Shown: one piece after another, positions 50,317-56,036 of the stretch | Layout of the letters: every line of letters begins with the position of its first letter | Position numbering within the stretch: position 1 is the first letter of the stretch | Assembly (NCBI GenBank): GCA_002816585.1 | Contig: MUCT01000024.1 | Span: forward strand, 1 to 56,036 | Source of the DNA: SAR202 cluster bacterium Io17-Chloro-G6 | GTDB lineage: Bacteria > Chloroflexota > Dehalococcoidia > UBA3495 | DNA length: 56,036 nt | Reading direction: 5' to 3' | The notes under the pieces: generated by a model | The model's input: only the letters and a program-made list of their open reading frames with translations | The model's database searches: none | What the model was told of the DNA's origin: nothing | Position numbers and translations under genes: made by a program

Positions 50317-52029
50317 ATGAGATTCTCCCGGATGGTCTCCAAAACGCTAAGGGACGACCCACCCGACGCCGAAACCGCAAGCCACCGCCTGATGCTCCGG
50401 GCCGGACTGATCCATCAGGTAGCCTCCGGTGTCTATACCTATCTGCCCTTGGCCTTGCGGTCGCTGCGCAAGATTGAAAACATCATCCGGGAAGAGATGG
50501 ACGCCGCCGGAGGCCAGGAGTTGATGATGCCCGCGCTCCAGCCCCAGGAGCTTTGGGATCAGACAGGCCGAAGGGAGGCCTTCGGCGATAACATGTTTTC
50601 GTTCCAGGACCGGCGGGGCCGCCCGATGGTGCTGGCGCCGACTCACGAAGAAGTGATCACCAACGTGGTCAAGGCCAACGTCCAGAGCTACCGCGATTTG
50701 CCGATCACTCTATACCAGATCCAGACCAAGTTCCGGGACGAGCCGCGTCCCAGGGCCGGCCTGGTCCGGGTGCGGGAATTCGACATGAAGGACGCCTACA
50801 GTTTCAACGCTGACGAGGCCAGTCTGGATGAGAGTTATCAGGCTATGGCGCAGGCCTACCGCAACATCTTCCGGCGCTGCGGCCTGCCGGTTGTTATGGC
50901 CGAGGCCGACAGCGGGGCCATCGGTGGAAAGGACTCTCATGAGTTCCTGCTGGCCACCGAAACCGGAGAAGACACTGTCATTACCTGCCCTTCATGTTCC
51001 TACACTGCCAATGCTGAGAAGGCCGAATCCACCTACCCGGAAGTCCCCGCCGAACCGGAGCAGGCCCTGGAAGAGGTCAACACTCCCGATGTGAAGACAA
51101 TCGCAGGACTGGCCGCGTTCCTGAACGTACCCGAATCCAAGACGCTAAAAGCGGTTTTCTACATGTCGGACGGTGAGCCAGTATTCGTTACAATCCGGGG
51201 CGATCTCGACGTGAACGACGTCAAGTTGAAGAACGCCCTCCAATCCCACGATCTGCGCCTGGCGGAGGACCACGAAGTCAAGGCGGCGGGCCTGGTCGCC
51301 GGCTCCGCGTCGGCCATTGGGATCAACGGGATCAAGCGGGTGGCCGACCTGTCAATAACCAGTGGCAACAACTTCGTCGTGGGGGCCAACAAGCCCGAAA
51401 CCCACTTCCGGGGGGCGAATTACCCTCGAGACTTCCAAGCGGACATCTTGGCCGACATCGCCTTGGCTCAGCCGGGGCAACTCTGCCCCCGCTGCGGGCA
51501 CATGCTGGAAGCCACCAAGGGAATTGAAGTGGGTCATATATTCAAACTTGGGACGTTCTTCAGCGAGGCCCTCGGCGCCGACTTCCTGGATAGTGAAGGA
51601 AAGCAGCAGCCCATCATAATGGGCTGCTACGGCATCGGCGTCGGGCGGTTGCTGGCGGCGGCGGTGGAGCAGAACAACGATGAGAATGGCATTGTGTTCC
51701 CTACTCCGATTGCCCCCTATCAGGCCCATATGGTCGGCTTGAACCTGTCCAATCCGGGAGTGGCTGAGGCTTCTGACAAGTTGTACAAGGAATTGGAGGC
51801 TGACGGGATTGAAGTGTTATACGACGACCGGGAGGACGCGGCGGCGGGCGTGAAGTTTAACGACGCCGACCTGCTCGGCCTGCCGGTTCGGCTGGTGGTC
51901 AGCCCCCGCAACATGAAGAACGGCGTGGTGGAATTGAAGGGCAGGACCGAGTCCGAGGCTGGCACCGTCTCCCTGGAAGATGTGGTAGATGAGGTGCGCC
52001 GACGTTTAACTGCCGCCTCCGAAGAGTAG
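50317..52029 (+). CDS. proS: Prolyl-tRNA synthetase, bacterial type with editing domain (570 aa)
   Basis: Class II synthetase: motif 1 and 2 regions (LRKIENIIREEMDAAGGQELMMPALQP, TKFRDEPRPRAGLVRVREFDMKDAYSF), a YbaK-like editing insertion (about residues 235-385, FLNVPESKTLKAVFYMSDG), motif 3 MGCYGIGVGRLLAA, and an anticodon-binding domain (AHMVGLNLSNPG). It is the final gene of the cluster. The 248-bp leader from 50069 holds nothing I recognise; a T-box was sought and not seen. The convergent gene end follows after about 30 bp. Confidence 0.96.
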   Translation: MRFSRMVSKTLRDDPPDAETASHRLMLRAGLIHQVASGVYTYLPLALRSLRKIENIIREEMDAAGGQELMMPALQPQELWDQTGRREAFGDNMFSFQDRRGRPMVLAPTHEEVITNVVKANVQSYRDLPITLYQIQTKFRDEPRPRAGLVRVREFDMKDAYSFNADEASLDESYQAMAQAYRNIFRRCGLPVVMAEADSGAIGGKDSHEFLLATETGEDTVITCPSCSYTANAEKAESTYPEVPAEPEQALEEVNTPDVKTIAGLAAFLNVPESKTLKAVFYMSDGEPVFVTIRGDLDVNDVKLKNALQSHDLRLAEDHEVKAAGLVAGSASAIGINGIKRVADLSITSGNNFVVGANKPETHFRGANYPRDFQADILADIALAQPGQLCPRCGHMLEATKGIEVGHIFKLGTFFSEALGADFLDSEGKQQPIIMGCYGIGVGRLLAAAVEQNNDENGIVFPTPIAPYQAHMVGLNLSNPGVAEASDKLYKELEADGIEVLYDDREDAAAGVKFNDADLLGLPVRLVVSPRNMKNGVVELKGRTESEAGTVSLEDVVDEVRRRLTAASEE

Positions 52030-52057
52030 GCTTCGGACCCGTGGTCCGGGCTCCGGA

Positions 52058-52555
52058 CTAAGTACTGGCTCCGGAGGCCGGCTCCATGCAGGAAGAAAGG
52101 TACTGCAGGTTTTGCAACAGCGCTGGTGCGATCCTCCCCTTATGCGAGCTTGACAGCAATAACAGCAGGCGGAGTTGGGCCGCCAGGTCCGCCGCCAGGG
52201 CACGTTTGGCCTCCGCCACAGTTTCTCCTTCCACCGGGACCCTGATCCCCGCCAGCGGCAGTTGGGTGCGCGATTCCGCGGCCCAGTACTTATCCAGGCT
52301 GTCCAGTATCACGATTGGAATCTCTTTCTTCAGCACGAAATTTGCGTCCGGAGCGCTGTCTGACGGGCGCAGCATGTCCACCAGCACTCGTGTGGACTCA
52401 GAATGGCTGATGTGAAAGACAGCGGCGTTGGGTTGGCTGGTGGAGACACTCCGCCAAGTCCAGTCCTCTGGAGTGGCGCGGTCCAGTCCGGGTTGGATAT
52501 CGACCGGCGTTGTGATGTCCTCGGCTAGTGGGCGGTCATCCTGCGGCGTGGCCAT
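52058..52555 (-). CDS. Hypothetical protein partner of DUF3467 gene (165 aa)
   Basis: The ATG at 52555 overlaps the end of the upstream DUF3467 gene by 20 bp; the frame remains open to 52630. The segment IPIVILDSLDKYWAAESRTQLPLAGIRVPVEGETVAEAKRALAADLA resembles a small beta-strand/helix module of HicB/DUF1902 kind, in which a strand with Trp is followed by an EGxTxxEAxxx helix. The rest, including VFHISHSESTRVLVDMLRPS, is unrecognised. Overlap suggests translation coupling and a shared role. Confidence 0.6.
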   Translation of the reverse strand: MATPQDDRPLAEDITTPVDIQPGLDRATPEDWTWRSVSTSQPNAAVFHISHSESTRVLVDMLRPSDSAPDANFVLKKEIPIVILDSLDKYWAAESRTQLPLAGIRVPVEGETVAEAKRALAADLAAQLRLLLLLSSSHKGRIAPALLQNLQYLSSCMEPASGAST

Positions 52556-52928
52556 GCTCTCCCTCGTCCGTGCCGTCCAGTTCCCAAGCGGCATAAACCT
52601 GGTCCGGCAGGGTGATTGGACCCACCGCATCTTCGTATTCCTTCACGTGCTTTGTTGTAAGCAGAGCGATCGCCTTGAGCATCTGAGGGCTGACCTTGAT
52701 GCGGGCGCGAAGTAGGGGCTCCCGCTCCTCCATCTGCTCTCCGAAGAACAAAACCGCGGAATAGAGACTGCTGAAAATGTGCATGGAGTCGCTGTAAAAC
52801 GTGATTGGGTCGAGGGATTCTTCTTGAGCAGTTGCACTCGCCCCGGCGGTTTCACCTGGATTCACGTAAGAATCTTCTTGGGGCACCTGGTCTTCAGGGG
52901 GTACGTAGGGCCGCTGAATGATGGGCAT
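52536..52928 (-). CDS. DUF3467-like protein (130 aa)
   Basis: After a disordered Pro/Glu-rich N-terminus (about 40 residues), the central part YSDSMHIFSSLYSAVLFFGEQ and RARIKVSPQMLKAIALLTTKHVKEYEDAVGPI matches the DUF3467 pattern, in which a strand is followed by an SPxxxKxLxxxLxxxxxxYE helix. The function of this family is unknown. It is the first gene of a two-gene minus-strand unit. The ATG at 52928 has GGAGGT immediately upstream (52933-52938 on the plus strand as its complement). Confidence 0.75.
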   Translation of the reverse strand: MPIIQRPYVPPEDQVPQEDSYVNPGETAGASATAQEESLDPITFYSDSMHIFSSLYSAVLFFGEQMEEREPLLRARIKVSPQMLKAIALLTTKHVKEYEDAVGPITLPDQVYAAWELDGTDEGEHGHAAG

Positions 52929-53138
52929 TGGACCTCCACAGGTACTGGGTTCTCGCGGATTGAGGCCGCGTGATTTCTCACTGTATTGCTGCGGTCAGAC
53001 CCGCTGGTTTGGGCCAGGGCCTTATTATACACACCTGCTAGGGCCTCAACCCAAATGTCCAATTCCAGCACACCAAAATCTCAGCCAGCGCATCATAAAT
53101 ATCAGGAACACAAACAGCCAGGGGAGCCCGACTTAGTG

Positions 53139-53669
53139 ATGTCAGAGATAGGTGATTTCAGGAAAGCCAAGGACCAATATTTCGGAGGCGATCAAGATTC
53201 GCCGCTGACTTTCGAGCAGCGGAAGCGGTTCCGGGGGTTGCAGTATTTCCCGGAGAACTCAAAACTGAAGTTTGTGCTGTCCGTGGAGGAGTTTTCCAGG
53301 GACGACAGAAACGTGATCCAGATGGCGACAAGTACTGGAGAGACGGCGTCCCATCTTCGGTGGGGCCAACTCAAGTTCGAGGTTGACGGTACGCCCGTGG
53401 TCTTGACGGTCTACCGTAACGTTGACGGAGATGAGTATTTCCTGCCGTTCACGGACGTCACCACCGGAAGAGAGTCCTATTCCGGCGGCCGATATTTGGA
53501 CCTGCCCGCCACCGGAGACGGCCGCTTATTGCTGGATTTCAACTATGCTTACGATCCTTACTGTGCCTACAATCCACATTGGAGCTGCCCCATTCCACCG
53601 GCCGAGAACCGGCTTCCAGTGGCCATTACCGCCGGCGAGAAGACTTTCCCTGATGCCGAGGCCCATTAG
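53139..53669 (+). CDS. DUF1684 domain protein (176 aa)
   Basis: The hallmark C-terminal block, FLPFTDVTTGRESYSGGRYLDL and LLLDFNYAYDPYCAYNPHWSCPIPPAENRLPVAITAGEKTF, is that of DUF1684, a beta-rich family of unknown function in many bacteria. The N-terminal helix FRKAKDQYF...DSPLTFEQRKRFRGLQYFP also fits. No signal peptide is seen from ATG 53139; the frame is open to 52986, so an earlier start such as the ATG at 53055 is possible. GGGGAG lies about 12 bases before the chosen start. Confidence 0.88.
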   Translation: MSEIGDFRKAKDQYFGGDQDSPLTFEQRKRFRGLQYFPENSKLKFVLSVEEFSRDDRNVIQMATSTGETASHLRWGQLKFEVDGTPVVLTVYRNVDGDEYFLPFTDVTTGRESYSGGRYLDLPATGDGRLLLDFNYAYDPYCAYNPHWSCPIPPAENRLPVAITAGEKTFPDAEAH

Positions 53670-53724
53670 GACGCCGTCTGCCTCTTTATGACGGCGGTGG
53701 TTCGCTAGGCCGGGGATTGTATTT

Positions 53725-54210
53725 TTAGACTCGGGCGGCGAGGGTCAAGTGGTAGTGGCCCACGGCGATGGCCTCCCATTCGTGGGTTGAACGCCCCTGG
53801 CCAATGAGCCCCAACAGTAACATGATGGCGTAACCCAATTCGTCTCGAGAGGCGTTGGGATGCCCGGCGATGGCCGTCCGGACCTCTTGGGCGGTATAGG
53901 AGAATTGAGGTAGGCCGCGTTCCGAAGACCATGTGGCTAATGAGGACAACAGCAAGTCCAACGCCGGCACTGGCCAGTTGATCCCACTGGGCTGGCAGAG
54001 GGCCATCGCCTGTGGATTCCATTGGCCCGCCAACTCATTCAGAGACTCGACGAGGTGGGAGACCCGGACGGAGGGTTTCAATTTGCGCCGGGTTTTGAGT
54101 CCCGTGATCCCGCTTGTGGCCACCTCTCCGTCCTTGAACACGGCCCAGCCGGTCTCTCTGACTCCCGCGTCCAGAGCTAAAAGCACCCCAGGAGCATTGT
54201 CGGCCGTCAC
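53725..54210 (-). CDS. Divergent RuvC-like RNase-H-fold protein (161 aa)
   Basis: The first strand LLALDAGVRETGWAVFKDGE matches RuvC/YqgF Holliday-junction nucleases (catalytic Asp in LALDAG). The later pattern TAQEVRTAIAGHPNASRDELGYAIMLLLGL and final STHEWEAIAVGHYHL correspond to the RuvC K-rich helix and HxxD-type end. The middle catalytic Glu (VAIExx in RuvC) appears as MALCQPSG, and the last acid is in HEWE. Activity is therefore uncertain. It could be a resolvase remnant or a dedicated RNase-H-like enzyme. It overlaps the zinc-ribbon gene upstream by four bases. Confidence 0.7.
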   Translation of the reverse strand: MTADNAPGVLLALDAGVRETGWAVFKDGEVATSGITGLKTRRKLKPSVRVSHLVESLNELAGQWNPQAMALCQPSGINWPVPALDLLLSSLATWSSERGLPQFSYTAQEVRTAIAGHPNASRDELGYAIMLLLGLIGQGRSTHEWEAIAVGHYHLTLAARV

Positions 54211-54488
54211 AGCGCCGCCGCAGCAACAATCGCGGCCGCCATGACTGAGCTAGGGCCCGGCGAATTGGGGGCCGGGAATACAGGGGCCGTCACAACGCCC
54301 AAGAGCTTCTCCCGCAGCCGTTCTGAGTCATTTGGATTCGAGGTTTGTGGGCCGTCATCAGCATGCGGGTGTAGCTGGTAGAGGCCGGTATAATAATACG
54401 TGCCGCATTGAAGGCAGAGCCAGTCGCCGTTGTCTGCTGCCAAGTCTCCCTGGCATTTGATGCAGGTCTTTAGCCGGAACCAATTCAC
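54207..54488 (-). CDS. Small zinc-ribbon protein coupled to the RuvC-like gene (93 aa)
   Basis: An N-terminal zinc ribbon (CIKCQGDL...CLQCGTYYY, about residues 9-32) is followed by a polar, probably unstructured tail and a short hydrophobic Ala-rich end. Its stop overlaps the ATG of the RuvC-like gene, so the two are made together. Zinc ribbons of this form bind nucleic acid or protein. The long A+T-rich region 54489-54752 with TACGTTA repeats lies in front of it. Confidence 0.65.
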   Translation of the reverse strand: MNWFRLKTCIKCQGDLAADNGDWLCLQCGTYYYTGLYQLHPHADDGPQTSNPNDSERLREKLLGVVTAPVFPAPNSPGPSSVMAAAIVAAAAL

Positions 54489-54512
54489 GATTCATCACTG
54501 TCAGGTCTGTCC

Positions 54513-54615
54513 GATTACGTTAGTGGCCTGGGAATAATTAACCAACATGATTACGTTATCAGAACGTATGTTCTTATACAATGGTATCCTGTCAGATTGA
54601 CGTAACGTATAGCTC
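54513..54615. promoter_or_regulatory. Cluster of TACGTTA-type repeats between the zinc-ribbon gene and pheS
   Basis: GATTACGTTA occurs at 54513-54522 and 54549-54558. Related sites AACGTAT lie at about 54563-54569 and TAACGTAT at about 54603-54610. The 264-bp gap is divergent and A+T rich, so this is a likely operator region. The same core TACGTTA forms the island operator at 29380-29416. Confidence 0.4.
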
Positions 54616-54752
54616 GATTATGGTGTTCTTCGAGCCTGGCAGCCTTGACCCTTGATTTGGCGGTTTCTATAATTGTTTGTCGCGGGTATGAAACTTTCAC
54701 GCCTGATCATTAGCCCATTCCGGCGACAAGAACTTCTGGAGGAGCACCCCGA

Positions 54753-55826
54753 TTGACCGAGCCCTCAAACCAGCCTCAGACGGCGGAGAGCATTGATGAA
54801 CTTACCCGCTCAGCTTCAGTGGAGTTGGATTCTCTGGAAGATCTGGAAGCGGTGGAACAGTGGCGGGTCTCTTATTTGGGGCGACGCGGCAGCCTTACGA
54901 CAGTACTTCGCGGACTGTCATCTCTGAACGTAGAGGATCGCCGGACCATAGGCGCGGCCGCTAATAAGGCCAAAAATACTCTGGAAGAACACCTCGAACG
55001 GCAGATTCGCCAGATCAACGAAGAGGCGCTGCAGCGTTCCGCCAGCCAAGACCGCTTGGATGTCACACTGCCCGGCCGCCCAGCATTGGAAGGTAGGCTC
55101 CACCCCACGACTAAGATCGTCCGGGAAATATGCAACGTATTTGTGGCCATGGGCTTCGGCGTCGTCGAAGGCCCGGAGGTGGAGTGGGATCATTACAACT
55201 TCGAGATGCTGAACATTCCCAAGAATCATCCGGCCCGGGACATGTGGAACACGCTGTGGGTGGATTACGACGACCCGGCGGGGCAGAATTCCATGTTGCT
55301 CAGGACCCACACCTCTCCGATGCAGGCCAGGGTCATGGAGGGCCGGGAGCCGCCGATCAGGGTGGTTGTGCCGGGCAAGTGCTACCGGTACGAGGCCACC
55401 GATGCGACCCACGAATGGCATTTCTATCAGGTCGAGGGCCTGGCCGTTGGCGAAGGAATCACCTTCGCTGACCTCAAGGGGACTCTTTACGAATTTGCCC
55501 GGCGGATGTTCGGGGAGGAACGGCAGATACGCTTCCGCTGTGATTATTTTCCCTTCGTGGAGCCCGGCGTGGACATGTCCATCGATTGCTTTGCCTGTCA
55601 GGGCGACGGCGACGGCTGCCGCGTTTGCCGGGACAGTGGGTGGATCGAAATCATGGGCGCCGGCATGGTCCATCCCAAAGTTTTGGAGGGAGTGGGTTAC
55701 GACACCGAAAAATACACTGGTTTCGCCTTCGGCATGGGTCCGGAACGCATCGCCATGTTGAAATACGGCATCGACGACATCCGGCATTTCTACGCCAACG
55801 ACCTCCGGTTCTTGCGGCAATTCTAA
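54753..55826 (+). CDS. pheS: Phenylalanyl-tRNA synthetase alpha subunit (357 aa)
   Basis: Class II synthetase catalytic subunit. The N-terminal coiled coil (EQWRVSYLGRRGSLTTVLRGL) is followed by motif 1 (HPTTKIVREICNVFVAMGF), THTSPMQARVM, motif 2 (IRVVVPGKCYRYEATDATHEWHFYQVEGL) and motif 3 (GFAFGMGPERIAMLKYGIDDIR). A CFACQGDGDGCRVC zinc-like loop near residue 280 is common in PheS. The start is TTG 54753 with GGAGG at about 54738-54742. pheT should follow beyond this window. Confidence 0.96.
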   Translation: MTEPSNQPQTAESIDELTRSASVELDSLEDLEAVEQWRVSYLGRRGSLTTVLRGLSSLNVEDRRTIGAAANKAKNTLEEHLERQIRQINEEALQRSASQDRLDVTLPGRPALEGRLHPTTKIVREICNVFVAMGFGVVEGPEVEWDHYNFEMLNIPKNHPARDMWNTLWVDYDDPAGQNSMLLRTHTSPMQARVMEGREPPIRVVVPGKCYRYEATDATHEWHFYQVEGLAVGEGITFADLKGTLYEFARRMFGEERQIRFRCDYFPFVEPGVDMSIDCFACQGDGDGCRVCRDSGWIEIMGAGMVHPKVLEGVGYDTEKYTGFAFGMGPERIAMLKYGIDDIRHFYANDLRFLRQF

Positions 55827-55915
55827 TTGGCCTCGATTGGACAAAAGTAATAGAAATTATGGCTGGGGCGCTCTAGCGGACCGAGCCCCAGGTGCCCATT
55901 GGGAATTGCCTCAAA

Positions 55916-56003
55916 ATGTCATTCTGAGGAGTGAAGCGACGAAGAGTCTTCCAAACATGACCTTGGCAGACCCTTCGCTACGCTCAGAGCTTGTGAGTAA
56001 ATC
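55916..56003. repeat. REP/MITE-like intergenic repeat
   Basis: ATGTCATTCTGAGGAGTGAAGCGACGAAGAGTC is followed about 35 bp later by GACCCTTCGCTACGCTCAGAG. Its reverse complement (CTCTGAGCGTAGCGAAGGGTC) is an imperfect match to the first arm. The TGTCATTCTGAG...CTTCGCT.CGCTCAG layout is that of a dispersed intergenic palindromic repeat I have met in many bacterial genomes. No open frame spans it. Confidence 0.55.
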
Positions 56004-56036
56004 GGTTTGTTATGCCTTCCCGTGCTGACCCGGAAA

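Noticed and set aside
52034..52048. CGGACC-CGT-GGTCCG hairpin after proS as a terminator
   Set aside because: No T-run follows on either strand and the stem is only six pairs; not strong enough to call.
54918..55844. 308-codon minus-strand open frame
   Set aside because: Antisense of pheS with no recognisable domain and no promoter or ribosome site.

Overview
The window looks like a chromosomal segment of a free-living, respiring member of the Chloroflexota, most plausibly Dehalococcoidia of the SAR202 type. The inference rests on an alternative complex III operon, on flavin-dependent luciferase-like and HpaB-type oxygenases, on frequent GTG/TTG starts, and on a house-keeping cluster (rpsB-tsf-pyrH-frr-uppS-cdsA-dxr-rseP-ispG-proS) in an order common in that phylum. 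No rRNA, phage, transposase or CRISPR array is visible.

Layout. (1) 1-11500 is accessory metabolism: a zinc-ribbon miniprotein, a lipoprotein, an uncharacterised protein, a luciferase-like monooxygenase, a DUF3800 protein, a metallo-beta-lactamase-fold hydrolase, a peroxiredoxin-like gene with an in-frame TGA at its redox-active position (candidate selenoprotein), a mycothiol-type isomerase/DinB protein, an MFS transporter, an HpaB-type hydroxylase and two tandem PuuE-like deacetylases. (2) 11562-13383 holds a coiled-coil protein of unknown role and a regulatory intergenic region. (3) 13384-26624 is one respiratory block: alternative complex III (actA, B1, B2, a NrfD protein, actC, D, E) running into cytochrome c maturation genes (ccmH, ccmF, two uncharacterised membrane proteins with CcmI-like segments, a TlpA/ResA thioredoxin). 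(4) 26701-29640 holds a ROK kinase whose 3' end merges into a degenerate 5' half of tRNA-Val, then about 1.9 kb of minus-strand genes (proteasome-like Ntn hydrolase, small protein, Doc toxin), then an intact tRNA-Val. This reads as a small tRNA-targeted island. (5) 29769-41067 holds rplS, priA, def, a CCA-adding-type nucleotidyltransferase, secDF, an alcohol dehydrogenase, nfo, a zincin and pgpA. (6) 41272-52029 is the translation / membrane-lipid / isoprenoid cluster. (7) 52058-56036 holds a DUF3467 pair, a DUF1684 protein, a divergent RuvC-like protein with a zinc-ribbon partner, pheS, and a dispersed-repeat-like sequence at the end.

How the genes work together. Alternative complex III would oxidise menaquinol and reduce periplasmic carriers; its pentaheme ActA and monoheme ActE need the haem ligation and thiol-reducing proteins encoded directly downstream. 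dxr and ispG supply the MEP pathway, whose product feeds uppS (undecaprenyl diphosphate), while cdsA and pgpA make phospholipid precursors.

The points most worth following are the candidate selenoprotein with a SECIS-like hairpin, the tRNA-Val-flanked island carrying a Ser-nucleophile proteasome-like hydrolase beside Doc under an iterated operator, the CcmI-like pair in the cytochrome maturation block, the four-cysteine ActB1, and the long low-complexity extensions on S2, L19 and peptide deformylase.
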